From assembly GCF_019083965.1 (NCBI RefSeq), contig NZ_JAHRCY010000022.1, positions 1 through 64,000 on the forward strand: 64,000 nt of DNA, read 5' to 3'. Below are positions 7,092 through 16,419 of the stretch, in pieces (position 1 is the stretch's first letter; every line of letters starts with the position of its first letter). The position numbers were made by a program, and so were the translations under genes. The notes under the pieces were generated by a model. The model was not told the DNA's origin. It saw only the letters and a list, made by a program, of their open reading frames with translations, and searched no databases. The DNA comes from Catellatospora tritici (GTDB taxonomy: Bacteria > Actinomycetota > Actinomycetes > Mycobacteriales > Micromonosporaceae).

Positions 7092-10000
7092 TCAGGACCT
7101 GTTTGACAGCCTCGCCACCCAGGAGGCCGCACGCCGAACGCGCGCGATGGGGCCGATGCCGCTGCGGCCTCCGCCGTGCGCTGAACGCCAGTCCCCTTCG
7201 AGGCAGAGTGCCCAGGCGACCCACGGCTTACTGCCTGCCCGTTCGGCGTGACGACAGGCCTGGCGCAATGCCTCGCCCAGGCTCGCACCGGCCAGGTACC
7301 GCGCGAGCACGTCCTCGATGATGGGAATGGCCTCGATGGGAAGGTCCCACTGGGGCGCGACGACGGCCTGCGTACCAGCATGCCGCAGGGCGGCGTAGAT
7401 ACTCAGCGGCTGATCGAAACGTGCGACGTAGGTATGCGCTGTGGAACAGGCCGACAGCAGAAGCACCCTGGGGGCCGCCGACCAGCTTTGCATCCTCTGC
7501 CAGCTCACCACATGCTTGGCGACGTCCGGACTCGTGCTGGGTCCCCGTAGCGGCAGCTGACCGTCGGCGGCCAGGACCAGCCCAACCGTCCGCGAGCCGG
7601 CCTCGACATAACCGTGGCACTGGACGACGGCCAGCTCTGAGCGCTGCAGCAGATCCTGGACCTCAGCCAGTTCGGCGGCTACGCCGCTGAGCGCCGCAAC
7701 GGTGATGCCCGCCGAGTCCAGCATCCTGGTGACCCGGCTGGTCGACCTGGCCATTGCGCCCGCGGTCTCGTCGGAATCGCCGAAACGGGAGACCTCGACT
7801 GCGGCTGCGCGGCTGAGCCGCGGCGGCTCGGGCCGCTCGAGCAGTTCGAGTATCGTGCTCCAACTCGCAGCGTAGGAACAGGAGTACCGTTCTCCGATCG
7901 CGGCATGCCAGCACACAGGCTTGCCGAGATTCAGCTGCATGATGACGACGTGCTCGCCCCCGGACAGGACGCCGTCCAGGCCGCTGAGGATCTGGCGCCG
8001 CAGCTCCTGCCATGCCGGAAGGTCGAACGGATCTCCCGGGCTCTCCCTTGTCCAGTCCATCAGGCGCCTAAGCAGGCGTCGCTGGACCCGATCGACCACC
8101 TCCGGATCAAGCGACAGTGGCGATGTGGCCACCTTTGTACTGGTCACCCGGGTCAGATAGGGAACCGCGGCGACCGTCGCCCCGCCGGAGGTCTCATCAC
8201 CGTCGTGGGCAAGGAGAAACCAGTCGAACACCGCAAAGTCATGTCCGACCCGGGCGGCACAGGCCATGAGCTCCTGGTCAGACAGCCTGCTCGCCAGCCA
8301 CGGCGATCCCCCGGCCGCGATCCGGCGCGCTCGCCCGAGTGAGTCACGCTGGAGATCGGCTATCAAGCGGACATCATGCCAGTCGACGGCGCCGAGATCC
8401 GCCAGGTCGCCTGTGGCGGCACGGGCTGCCGCAGCCAGTGGAAGCAGCAGATTGCCTGCCGCCTCGGTGATCTCGGAAAGGTCAACGATCATTCCGAACC
8501 GGCGAGCGAGCGTCGGCGGCACCACCTCCAGATACCCGCGTGCGGCAACCGCGTTGTCGGCGGAGTATGCGTACGCGGCCGCTTTGACGAGGGTCGAGGC
8601 GTGTGGCGGCAGTCCGTGCCGGGCCAGTCGGTCGAGTTCCTCGGTGGTCGCCGCCGCACCGTCGTAGGCAGGCGATGCCCGCTTGAGGTGCCCAGCGATG
8701 CTGACGGCCCCGGCGTAGTTGGCCATATCGCCCGAACTTTCCGCGGTGGCCATCACCCTTTCCAGATCGTCTATCGTCTGGCCGATCCGCTCGCGCGCGG
8801 ATTCCGGCACGGTCGTGTCACGAGCGTTGAGCAGGTTCGACCATGCGGAGCCTTCCGCGAACAGCGCGGCGTACGAACCCGGGCACTGCGAGCGATCGAG
8901 CGACAGCAACGCCTCCAGCGCCTCCTGTCGACGGTTCACGCACGACAGCTGGTGGGCGCGAGTGAACTCGAACTCGGCGCGCCGCCGAGGAGCGGTGACC
9001 AGGGCGATCGCCCGTTCGATGCACTGAATGGCGTCGTCCGAGCGGCCAAGCTCGGCGAAGGCGATCGTGAGTTCCAGCAGCAGGTCCGGATCGAGCGCAC
9101 CGCTCGCCATCAGGTCGCCAAGCAGCAGCAGCGACTCATCACCCCGCCCGCCGAGAGCCTGGAGCCGGGCCAGCCGGACCTTCGCCACGAGAGTCTCGGC
9201 TGGAGTTCCGTCCGCCGCCAAGATCACCAGCGCGGACTTGAGGACGGCGATCGCATCGGCGACTCTCGCCAGGTCCTCGAGGACGGCGGCGCGGCCGAGG
9301 TCCAGCCGGGCACGCCGCAGAGCCGAAATGTCACTCTCCCAGGTTCGCGGTTCGGCTCCGATGCGCCGGATCAGCAGGTCCGATCGCTTCGCGCGCGGCA
9401 GCCATACGCCGAGGAAGCCATCGGCGGCGGCGCGCACGTCCGACGACGTTCCGAAGCAGCGCACGACCTCGTCCGCGGCCGCACACAGCGCTTCGCCGTC
9501 ACCCGCTGAGGCAAGCACGTCCGCCGCGTTGCGCAGCTGCGCCGAGTCGAGCAGTGCGTCGACCTCTCCGCTGATCGCGTGTCGGGCGATGAAGTCGAAG
9601 AGGGCGTCCTGGCGCACCTGGCGGTCGGCATTGTGCAGATGGTCGTACAACACGTTCTGGACAAGACCCGGAAATCCGGCAGCCGTCGCGACCTCATCCA
9701 GCAAGATCAGCTCACGGCGTGTCGGCCCTCCCGTGATCGCATGCGCATCGAGGAACCGCGGTGCGAGCTCCGATAGGGCGGACCATGCCGCGTCCCTGGT
9801 GATGGACCTCGCCGCCCGAGCTGGATCGATCCGCAACACTTGCAGGGGTGAATCGCCGTCGCCATCGATCCGGAGTTGCAGCTCGAACTTGAAGTACGCC
9901 AGAGCCCAGTCCACCGGGAATGCCGCCGGCAGCTGCACGGCTCCGGCCAGCGACTCCTCCATACAGAGCATCAGATAGACGAGGATCGAAGGTGACCCGC

Positions 10001-10751
10001 TCATCCTGGCGCGCGCCAGCTCCGCGACTGTTTCGTGCAGCATGGCCGCCAACTGCCCACTCACTCCGTCAACATGCCGGCGGAGTGCGGCTTCAAGCGG
10101 CTTCTGCGCCTGCCCGGTCGCATAGGTGTCCAGCAGTTTGGCCAGAATGCGCATGTGCAGATCGAGCAGCCATGGAAGTGTCTGTGCCAGATCCCACAGA
10201 GTTGCCGGGTCGCCGCGTCTCGACGTCCCCGTGAACACCGCCGCGATCTGCGGTGCTCCGTGGAGGACCGCGAGCACCACTTCGGAATCGTTGAGCAGCC
10301 TGGCGGAGATGTCGCCCCACCGCCTGTCCAGAAGCATGTTGTAGCGGGCAGGATCGGCAAGGTAGAGAAGAAGGACAGGTTGCGCGACGTCGGTGAGCAG
10401 GACCTCCAACATGTGCTGGCGTAGTGCGTTCACGGTTGGGTGCCGCTGGAAGACCGGGATCCGGCCCGGCTCCAGCTCCTTGAAATGACGTAGCCACGCG
10501 TCCGCGAGGCCCTGCGGTGCCGACGTCGCCAGGTCCCCGGCAACGTACGACGCGGAGAGTTCGCGGTCATCGATCAAAAGCACCGTGGGCGCGACGGCAA
10601 GCGCGCTGCGACACACCGCGCAGTGCACGGCTTCGAGCCCTCCGAGCATGAACTCCGCAAGCATCACAGCGTCGTGGCGACGTACTACGACAGCGGCGGC
10701 CGGATCATTGAGAAACGGCTCTGGCGAACCGCACTGCCGACAACGTCTCAT
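7092..10751 (-). CDS. Zinc-ribbon, helical-repeat, CHAT-protease protein
   Basis: A 1219-residue multidomain protein. The N-terminus carries two CxxC pairs (Cys4/Cys7 and Cys44/Cys47) spaced as in CpXC-type zinc ribbons. Residues about 150-930 are alpha-helical, with TPR-like units near 590-700 (EALEALLSLDRSQCPGSYAA region). The C-terminal quarter is a CHAT (caspase-HetF-associated) peptidase: His about 1046 in VVQCHGYVEAG, Cys about 1102 in VLLLSACSTAH, then the typical GTQAVVAPQWDLP and LGEALRQACRHA blocks, so the His-Cys dyad is intact. ATG at 10751 follows GGAGCGAGCGA; the 30 extra upstream codons are unlikely. It diverges from a small membrane protein. CHAT proteins act in programmed death and immunity; the target here is unknown. 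Confidence 0.85.
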   Translation of the reverse strand: MRRCRQCGSPEPFLNDPAAAVVVRRHDAVMLAEFMLGGLEAVHCAVCRSALAVAPTVLLIDDRELSASYVAGDLATSAPQGLADAWLRHFKELEPGRIPVFQRHPTVNALRQHMLEVLLTDVAQPVLLLYLADPARYNMLLDRRWGDISARLLNDSEVVLAVLHGAPQIAAVFTGTSRRGDPATLWDLAQTLPWLLDLHMRILAKLLDTYATGQAQKPLEAALRRHVDGVSGQLAAMLHETVAELARARMSGSPSILVYLMLCMEESLAGAVQLPAAFPVDWALAYFKFELQLRIDGDGDSPLQVLRIDPARAARSITRDAAWSALSELAPRFLDAHAITGGPTRRELILLDEVATAAGFPGLVQNVLYDHLHNADRQVRQDALFDFIARHAISGEVDALLDSAQLRNAADVLASAGDGEALCAAADEVVRCFGTSSDVRAAADGFLGVWLPRAKRSDLLIRRIGAEPRTWESDISALRRARLDLGRAAVLEDLARVADAIAVLKSALVILAADGTPAETLVAKVRLARLQALGGRGDESLLLLGDLMASGALDPDLLLELTIAFAELGRSDDAIQCIERAIALVTAPRRRAEFEFTRAHQLSCVNRRQEALEALLSLDRSQCPGSYAALFAEGSAWSNLLNARDTTVPESARERIGQTIDDLERVMATAESSGDMANYAGAVSIAGHLKRASPAYDGAAATTEELDRLARHGLPPHASTLVKAAAYAYSADNAVAARGYLEVVPPTLARRFGMIVDLSEITEAAGNLLLPLAAAARAATGDLADLGAVDWHDVRLIADLQRDSLGRARRIAAGGSPWLASRLSDQELMACAARVGHDFAVFDWFLLAHDGDETSGGATVAAVPYLTRVTSTKVATSPLSLDPEVVDRVQRRLLRRLMDWTRESPGDPFDLPAWQELRRQILSGLDGVLSGGEHVVIMQLNLGKPVCWHAAIGERYSCSYAASWSTILELLERPEPPRLSRAAAVEVSRFGDSDETAGAMARSTSRVTRMLDSAGITVAALSGVAAELAEVQDLLQRSELAVVQCHGYVEAGSRTVGLVLAADGQLPLRGPSTSPDVAKHVVSWQRMQSWSAAPRVLLLSACSTAHTYVARFDQPLSIYAALRHAGTQAVVAPQWDLPIEAIPIIEDVLARYLAGASLGEALRQACRHAERAGSKPWVAWALCLEGDWRSAHGGGRSGIGPIARVRRAASWVARLSNRS

Positions 10752-10828
10752 TCGCTCGCTCCAACCTGTATCACGCGCGCCATGCCATACTGTCCGACGG
10801 CGAGCGCGCGGACCAGGGGTGGTTGAGC

Positions 10829-11326
10829 ATGGATGAGTCATTCGACGCGTATATGCGCCGAGTCGGCGCCGACCGTGAGGCGGTCCAGGTCGCAGCGCGC
10901 TATTACTTGGCCGAGAAATCGGACTATCTCGACACAGATGAGATCGAGGCGGAGGTCCGCTCCGGGATGGTCGATCCTGCCCGTCTGCCCGAGGCTCTAC
11001 TGGCGATCGAGAGTGACCCCAATCTGATGTACCTGGCGGCCGCTGCGGTGCTGTCTGCCGCCTGGACGGACGCGGCCGAACGACCGGCGATCAAGCGCGC
11101 CGTCGATGGAGCCAGATCGAAGCTTCCCGTACTGGAGGTGGCGATGCTCGCCTTGACCTCCATCTATGGCATGTATCTTCTGGCCACAGGCGGCGTCAAG
11201 AGGACGCGAACCACGCAGGAGACCCGGCCCGATGGAAGCACGAGTTCCTCCACCGAGACCGAGTACTACAGTGTCGAGGGGCCGCTGGCGTCGCTGGTCC
11301 GGCTCTTCCGAAGCGGCCCCAACTGA
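10829..11326 (+). CDS. Small single-pass membrane protein beside the CHAT gene
   Basis: A 165-residue protein of no family I recognise. Residues 1-95 are charged and helical (AYMRRVGADREAVQVAARYY), residues about 101-120 (VLEVAMLALTSIYGMYLLAT) are one transmembrane segment, followed by a basic Thr/Ser-rich stretch (GGVKRTRTTQETRPDGSTSS) and a short C-terminal helix SLVRLFRSG. No signal peptide. ATG at 10829 follows AGGGGTGG; an in-frame TTG lies six bases upstream. It is divergent from the CHAT protease across 77 bases. A cleavable soluble domain joined to a membrane segment is what one would expect of a protease-activated pore former or a membrane partner, but this is inference from context. 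Confidence 0.75.
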   Translation: MDESFDAYMRRVGADREAVQVAARYYLAEKSDYLDTDEIEAEVRSGMVDPARLPEALLAIESDPNLMYLAAAAVLSAAWTDAAERPAIKRAVDGARSKLPVLEVAMLALTSIYGMYLLATGGVKRTRTTQETRPDGSTSSSTETEYYSVEGPLASLVRLFRSGPN

Positions 11327-11356
11327 ACACCGCGTGCGGCCACCGCACGGTGGTGT
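11327..11356 (+). terminator. Hairpin terminator after the small membrane protein
   Basis: Directly after the stop codon, ACACC and CGTGCGG pair with CCGCACG and GGTGT (arms 11327-11339 and 11343-11356, one and two unpaired bases inside the stem, three-base loop). No long T-run follows. Confidence 0.6.
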
Positions 11357-11772
11357 ATTGCCCGCCTCCACATTGATCTCCGGGTGATGATTCGGTATCC
11401 AGTGGGGTATCTCATTGCCACTGCAAGCTCGTGGGGATGAGCGGCAAACAGCGGCTCGGACGAACCATGAAGGCGAGCGCGTAGCTGAGCGAATGTGGAT
11501 TGCCATCTCCCCCTCGCATCTTCGAATGCTCTCGCACGAGCCTTGTTCCATCCGAGCTTCGACGGGGTTGCACTCTCGGATCCGGAAAGGCGTGTCTCCT
11601 GTAGGCATGGATGGACCACGTCGAGCCAGTCGCCCGCCAGGCGTACCCACCACGGCGACGACGCAGGTGGACCGGATCCCGCCAATGCCTGGCTACATCG
11701 GAGCCGAACCCGATAAGGCTTGCATCCGGTACTCGGGAACCCGTACCCGGTGGGCGGGGTCGGGTCGGGTGG
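11357..11772. other. Intergenic region, no gene recognised
   Basis: About 415 bases with somewhat lower GC than the neighbouring genes. Open frames exist on both strands but none has a ribosome binding site with family-like sequence. No RNA gene or clear repeat was seen. It may be eroded former coding sequence. Confidence 0.4.
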
Positions 11773-12183
11773 TTAAGGTGCCGACGGCAGGTCGCGGGGC
11801 CGGCCGAGCAGGCGTTCGATGAGGCGCGGCTCACCAGGCCAGGCCGCGAGCAGCACATCACGGGGAACTTGGCGTCCGGCATAGCGCAGCGCGAGGGCCA
11901 CCACGATGATGTCGTCGAGCGGACCGATGACCGGGATGAACTCGGGAATGAGATCGATGGGGCTGGCGACCCAGATCCCGGCCAGGATAATGGCGATCTT
12001 GGCCTTGCGTGGTACGCGGGGGTCTTTGCGAAGCCGACGCACAGTCGTCACGCAGTCCGGGATGAACGCGGCCAGGTCCCGCAGAATGCCGGGCGGCAGC
12101 CGCCGGGCCGCCATGATCAGCACTCCCCAGGAAGCCAGCAGCAGGGCGATGGCGGCGCCTATGCCGATCAGCCAGTCACGCAT
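11773..12183 (-). CDS. DUF1232 (YkvA-type) membrane protein
   Basis: A 136-residue protein. An N-terminal transmembrane helix (MRDWLIGIGAAIALLLASWG) is followed by the DUF1232 signature AIILAGIWVASPIDLIPEFI, then PVIGPLDDIIVVALALRY. The SPIDLIPEFIPVIGxLDD block is diagnostic of the family, whose biochemical function is not established. The ATG at 12183 overlaps the end of the upstream ChrB-like gene by eight bases, so the two are co-translated. Confidence 0.88.
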   Translation of the reverse strand: MRDWLIGIGAAIALLLASWGVLIMAARRLPPGILRDLAAFIPDCVTTVRRLRKDPRVPRKAKIAIILAGIWVASPIDLIPEFIPVIGPLDDIIVVALALRYAGRQVPRDVLLAAWPGEPRLIERLLGRPRDLPSAP

Positions 12184-12751
12184 CGGCGTCGTTTCTTGCC
12201 AGCGGGGCGTGCACTGCTCGGTAGACCTCGTCGGCGTAGGCATCGAGGGTGTCGATACAGCGCTTGAGCCGCTCTTCGGCATCGACGCCTTCGGTGACGG
12301 CGAAGATGTCGCGGGCTTTGAGGTCTCGCCACCAGCGGCGCAGCCGGTCGAGGCTGTGCTCTTCCTCGTCGAGCTCGGCGACGGTGAGCTTGCCGATACG
12401 CCGTTCCTTGGCGATCTCGATGTCGAACTTGTCGCACTCGGAAACGAACTCGGTCCACTCCGCGGCGCGGGCGGCGTTGAACTCCGCCATCAGGATCTGC
12501 GCGTCAGCGGCGGAGTGCGGGCGGGCGTCGAGGGTCAGCACGTGGCCGTCAGCGCGGCGAACCATGTCGGCGACCTTGGCCAGACCGTCGGCGAATACCG
12601 GCGCCGCCGGCGCCGCCCACGTTCCACCACCGAGCGGGACCGCGCCGACGCGCCGCAGCTCCCGCCACACCGCCACACGGTGGCGCGAGGGGTTCGCCGG
12701 CACCCGAACCACCATGGTGAGCCACGCCAACTCCTGCTCACCCACTGTCAC
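12176..12751 (-). CDS. ChrB N-terminal-domain protein
   Basis: A 191-residue protein matching the N-terminal part of ChrB-type chromate-resistance regulators: LAWLTMVVRVPANPSRHRVA, VWRELRRVGAVPLGGGTWAA, then a helical region ending RWWRDLKARDIFAV. Full ChrB proteins have a second, C-terminal domain that is missing here, and no chrA chromate pump is visible, so a role in chromate resistance should not be assumed. The N-terminal PaaX/YfjB-like winged-helix fold suggests DNA binding. GTG at 12751; a TACACT box ends seven bases before it and an inverted repeat GTGTA-N8-TACAC covers 12760-12777, hinting at a leaderless, self-regulated promoter. It overlaps the DUF1232 gene downstream. Confidence 0.78.
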   Translation of the reverse strand: MTVGEQELAWLTMVVRVPANPSRHRVAVWRELRRVGAVPLGGGTWAAPAAPVFADGLAKVADMVRRADGHVLTLDARPHSAADAQILMAEFNAARAAEWTEFVSECDKFDIEIAKERRIGKLTVAELDEEEHSLDRLRRWWRDLKARDIFAVTEGVDAEERLKRCIDTLDAYADEVYRAVHAPLARNDADA

Positions 12752-13057
12752 AACAGCGAGTGTAACAACTGCTACACCCGACCGACCACTGCGGCGACCA
12801 GCACCTCATGCATCGTCAGTGAAGGTGCGACAGCGGAGTGCTGCAGATGCTGTAGCGACTCAGCACCGGCCGGCCTTGCCGCAAACCGGGCACGGCCTCG
12901 AAGGTGAACGCCGCCAACACACCCAGCGGGCCGTTGACCGTGATCTATCGCAGGTCGCGCACGAGCATGGCTGCGCGATCCCCAAGGACCAGGCACGGGC
13001 GAGGGCACCGCCATGCCGATGCGGGAGGCGGGCACCTGCCCGTGAAATGATCCACCC
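12752..13057. other. Divergent spacer between ChrB-like and winged-helix genes
   Basis: A 306-base region. The left end holds the GTGTA-N8-TACAC inverted repeat (12760-12777) at the ChrB-like promoter. The rest shows no supported gene; a small GGGCA/TGCCC hairpin lies just before the winged-helix start. Confidence 0.45.
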
Positions 13058-14152
13058 ATGCTGACCCGCCGCGATCTCAACCGTGCGCTGCTCGCGCGGC
13101 AGCTGCTGCTGGAGCGCTCGCCACTGGGGCCGCTGGAGGCGATCGAGCGCCTGGTCGGCCTGCCCGCCCAGGCGCCGAACCCGCCGTACGTCGGACTGTG
13201 GACGCGGCTGCGGGAATTCCAGGTCGAGGACCTGTCAGGGCTGCTCACCTCGCGGGCGGCCGTACGCACCCCGCTGATGCGGGCAACGCCGCACCTGGTC
13301 AGCGCCCGAGATGCCATGGACATCCGGCCGTTCCTACAGGTCGTGCAGGAGCGGAGCCTATCCGACCCGCTACGCGAGCGGCTGCGCGGCGCCGACCCGG
13401 GCCAGGTCGTCGAGGCCGGGCGGGCACTGGTCGAGCAGCGGCCGTACACCGTCAAGGAGCTGGGCGCGGCGCTGGCGGCACAGTGGCCGGAGGCCGACCC
13501 GGCCGCGCTCGGGGCGGCGGCGCGGGCCGGGGTGGCGCTGGTGCAGGTGCCGCCACACGGGCTGTGGGGCGCGGTCGGGCAGCCCGCGTACACCAGCGCC
13601 GAGCACTGGCTCGGCGCCGGCGACGGGCCGCGAATGTCGCTCGACGACCTGGTCGTGCGGTATTTCGCCGCGTTCGGGCCGGCGACGGTTCGCGACGTGC
13701 AGGCCTGGTCGGGGCTGGGCGGGCTGCGGGAGGTCGTCGAGCGGCTCGGCGACCGGCTCGTGGACTACCGGAGCGAGGACGGCAGCGAGCTGCTCGACGT
13801 GCCCGACGCCCCGCTGCCGCACCCGGACACCCCGGCGCCCGGGCGCTACCTCGCCGACTTCGACGCCACGCTGTCCGCGTACGACGACAGCACCCGGATC
13901 ATGGACGACCGGGATCGGCGCGACGTGTTCGCCGTACCCGGGGTCGTTCCCGGCACAGTGCTGGTCGACGGTTTCGTCCGGGCGATCTGGACGATCGATC
14001 GCAAGAAGGGCGCCGCGACGCTGGTGGTGCGGCCGCTGTTCCAGATCCCGACCCGCGACGTGCAGGAGCTGACCGAGGAGGGCGAGCGGCTGCTCGCCTT
14101 CGCCGCCCCCGACGCCACTCGCCGCGACGTTCGCTTCAACTCCCGCTGGTAA
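13058..14152 (+). CDS. Winged-helix DNA-binding domain protein (HTH_42, AlkZ/YcaQ superfamily)
   Basis: A 364-residue protein. It starts LTRRDLNRALLARQLLLERS, then LVGLPAQAPNPPYVGLWTRL and TRAAVRTPLMRATPHLVSARDA (spacing approximate), the tandem winged-helix fold of the AlkZ/YcaQ superfamily; the C-terminal block VPGTVLVDGFVRAIWTIDRK is also characteristic. AlkZ and YcaQ are DNA glycosylases that unhook interstrand crosslinks, using a Q-x-D or Q-x-Q motif in the region that here reads LPAQAPN, so the first glutamine appears replaced by proline. Many actinobacterial paralogues of this type have no tested activity. It stands alone, with no operon partner. Family assignment is firm, activity is not. 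Confidence 0.85.
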   Translation: MLTRRDLNRALLARQLLLERSPLGPLEAIERLVGLPAQAPNPPYVGLWTRLREFQVEDLSGLLTSRAAVRTPLMRATPHLVSARDAMDIRPFLQVVQERSLSDPLRERLRGADPGQVVEAGRALVEQRPYTVKELGAALAAQWPEADPAALGAAARAGVALVQVPPHGLWGAVGQPAYTSAEHWLGAGDGPRMSLDDLVVRYFAAFGPATVRDVQAWSGLGGLREVVERLGDRLVDYRSEDGSELLDVPDAPLPHPDTPAPGRYLADFDATLSAYDDSTRIMDDRDRRDVFAVPGVVPGTVLVDGFVRAIWTIDRKKGAATLVVRPLFQIPTRDVQELTEEGERLLAFAAPDATRRDVRFNSRW

Positions 14153-14357
14153 CGCCGAGCCGCCGCCGCTCCACCCCGCCACGCGGCGCAGCTCTGACGG
14201 TTGACGGAGGCGATCAGGCGGCCATGAGGCTGTTGAGGGCAGCGCCGGTGGAAACGACATCGGGATGCGACTCGCCCAGGCAGGCACCGTGAATGGCGCA
14301 TGCCCGCTCAAACATCTGCGTGCGCCGCTCGACCGGTCTCGCTCCTCCACCACGTTG

Positions 14358-15311
14358 TCATGTGATGTCGCGGCGGCGGTTGAGCATGATGCCGACGGCG
14401 CCGGCGATGAGCGACCAGGCCGTCATGACCAGCACGCCGACCCACCACTGCGCGGCCTGCGGATACAGCTTCTCCGGCGAGACCATGACCTGCGACGCGA
14501 TGGGCGGCATGATGACGGCTGACGTCAGCACCCAGTCACCGTGGATGAGATAGGTGCGGATGAGGTTGAACACGCCGATCCCGCCCACGAAACCTCCGAG
14601 GTAGATGAGCATCGCGGTGACGACGGCACCGATCTGACTGTGGATCAGCGTGCCGAGCCCGAAGCCGAGGAGCGCCCACAGCAGGTACGCGACCAGGTTG
14701 AAGATGATCGCGCGCTGGACCGGCCACTCGGTCAGGGAGTTCGTCAGGCCGATGTTGTGGAAGAACAGCAGCCCGGCCGCGAACGACACGGCCCGCGACA
14801 CGAGCCAGAAGAGGACCCCGAGGCCGAGTACGGCCAAGAGCTTGCCGAACACCACACGGGTTCGCTGCGGTGTGGTCAGGAACGTGGCAGTCGCCGTCTG
14901 GTACTGGAATTCGTTGGTGATGACGAGGGTGCCCAGCAGCATCACCAGTAGCAGGCCGAAGAACTGGCCGCTGGTGAAGATGTTGCCGGCCGCGTTGACC
15001 GCCTGGAGATGCAGATCGTGCAGCTGCGCGAACTCTGCCTTGGCCACGGCGATCTCTGCCGCGCTCATGCCGCGCCCCGGCCGGAACACCTGCGTGGTGT
15101 CCCGCGCACGGGCGATGTGCTCGGCCGCCTCGGCGATGTTGACCCACAGCGCGAGCCCGGTGAAGGCCAACGACGCGATGCCGAACAGCCACCACGCGTT
15201 GGTGGTGGTTATCTTCCGGATCTCGCTGCGGACGAGCCGGAGTCCGGGGATGCCGACGTGGGCGATCACCGGGCGGGGCGCGGCCGGGGGCGCCTGGAGT
15301 GTCGCGGTCAT
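14358..15311 (-). CDS. ABC transporter permease, ABC-2 type
   Basis: A 317-residue membrane protein with about six transmembrane helices: WWLFGIASLAFTGLALWVNI near 40-60, LLLVMLLGTLVI near 140, LLAVLGLGVLFWLV near 180 and LIAGAVGIMLNRRRD at the C-terminus. A soluble loop of about 50 residues follows the first helix (EHIARARDTTQVFRPGRGMS). It overlaps the ATPase gene upstream by four bases (ATGA), so together they form a simple exporter. The loop and the LVITNEFQYQTATATFLTTP motif are typical of the ABC-2 permeases encoded beside CcmA-like ATPases. Substrate unknown: antibiotic, lipid or peptide export are all possible. Confidence 0.88.
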   Translation of the reverse strand: MTATLQAPPAAPRPVIAHVGIPGLRLVRSEIRKITTTNAWWLFGIASLAFTGLALWVNIAEAAEHIARARDTTQVFRPGRGMSAAEIAVAKAEFAQLHDLHLQAVNAAGNIFTSGQFFGLLLVMLLGTLVITNEFQYQTATATFLTTPQRTRVVFGKLLAVLGLGVLFWLVSRAVSFAAGLLFFHNIGLTNSLTEWPVQRAIIFNLVAYLLWALLGFGLGTLIHSQIGAVVTAMLIYLGGFVGGIGVFNLIRTYLIHGDWVLTSAVIMPPIASQVMVSPEKLYPQAAQWWVGVLVMTAWSLIAGAVGIMLNRRRDIT

Positions 15312-16213
15312 CGGATGTCTGCCTTTCCGGCCGTCAACTGGAGGAACACGTTCTCGAGGTCGGGACGTTCAACGGTCAGCTCATGGATCTCGGCGCCCGC
15401 CCGCATCGCCGCCGCACCGATCGTCGGCCCGTCCGCGCCCACGATCCGCAGCGCCCCGCCCTCGATGCGCGTGGCCGTGATCGCCGCGCCCAGCTCGGCG
15501 ATGAGCGCCTCCGGACGGGGCGTGCGCACGAGCATCTGCGCCCCACCGGCCGAGTCGATGACCTCGGCCATCGGACCCTGCCGGACCAGCTTTCCCGCCG
15601 CAATGATCACGACGTCGTCGGCGAGGAGCTCCATCTCGGACATGAGGTGGCTCGACACGAGGACCGTGCGGCCCTCATCGGCGAGCGACTTGAGCAGGTC
15701 CCGCATCCACCGGATGCCTTCGGGGTCCAGACCGTTGGCGGGCTCGTCCAGGATGAGCACGTCCGGGTCGCCCAGCAGCGCCGCGGCGATGCCCAGGCGC
15801 TGGCGCATGCCCAGCGAGTACCCCTTGAACTTGCGGTCCGCCGCAGGCGTCAGCCCGACCGTGGCCAGCACGTCGTCTGCCCGGCTGACGGGGATCCCCG
15901 CCGCGTCGCACAGCATGCGCAGGTGGTTGCGGCCGGTGCGGCCGCGGTGCGCGCCCGATGCCTCCAGGAGCGCGCCGACCTTGCGGATGGGATCCGTGAG
16001 ATCGGCGTAGCGCCGTCCCCCGATGGTCGTGGTTCCCGCCGTGGGGCGGACCAGGTTCAACACCATGCGCAGCGTGGTCGTCTTCCCGGCGCCGTTCGGC
16101 CCCAGGAAACCGGTGACCCGGCCGGGACTGACGGTGAACGACAGGTCGTCGACCGCGCGCACGTTCTTGTAAAGCTTGGTCAGCCCGCTGACAGCGATAC
16201 CGTCGTCGGCCAT
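15308..16213 (-). CDS. ABC transporter ATP-binding protein (CcmA/DrrA type)
   Basis: A 301-residue ATPase. Walker A GPNGAGKTT (about 38-46), signature YSLGMRQRL, Walker B VLILDEPANGLDP and H-loop VLVSSHLM are all intact. The C-terminal 80 residues form the accessory domain of DrrA-like exporters (GGALRIVGADGPTIGAAA). ATG at 16213 follows AAAGGGGAGC. The first gene of the operon, with its own promoter, followed by its permease. It powers export of an unidentified compound. Confidence 0.92.
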   Translation of the reverse strand: MADDGIAVSGLTKLYKNVRAVDDLSFTVSPGRVTGFLGPNGAGKTTTLRMVLNLVRPTAGTTTIGGRRYADLTDPIRKVGALLEASGAHRGRTGRNHLRMLCDAAGIPVSRADDVLATVGLTPAADRKFKGYSLGMRQRLGIAAALLGDPDVLILDEPANGLDPEGIRWMRDLLKSLADEGRTVLVSSHLMSEMELLADDVVIIAAGKLVRQGPMAEVIDSAGGAQMLVRTPRPEALIAELGAAITATRIEGGALRIVGADGPTIGAAAMRAGAEIHELTVERPDLENVFLQLTAGKADIR

Positions 16214-16255
16214 CGGCCAGCTCCCCTTTCCGCCTGATACGTAGAAGCGTGATGC

Positions 16256-16285
16256 ATAGTAGTTCTAGGTATCGGCCCCACGCAA
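16256..16285 (-). promoter_or_regulatory. Promoter of the minus-strand ABC operon
   Basis: On the minus strand TTGCGT (16285-16280) and TACTAT (16261-16256) are 18 bases apart, giving a 5' leader of about 36 bases before the ribosome binding site and ATG at 16213. The region is noticeably AT-richer than its surroundings. Confidence 0.6.
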
Positions 16286-16419
16286 GTACAGGTGGCCCGG
16301 CCTGGCGGCGACCGGCCTGGCCACGGCGCCCAAGCCCCAGCGCGACACCAGCGGGTTGGCGCGTCGACGACAACGGCCGCAGGTTCGACCCCGACGGGGT
16401 CGGCCGACACCATCGACTG

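Noticed and set aside
12176..12751. Chromate-resistance role for the ChrB-like gene
   Set aside because: Only the N-terminal ChrB domain is present and no ChrA pump is nearby, so the resistance label would be unsupported.
13016..13042. GGGCA/TGCCC hairpin as a riboswitch or attenuator
   Set aside because: Only a five-base stem next to the start codon; such short hairpins are common at this GC content.
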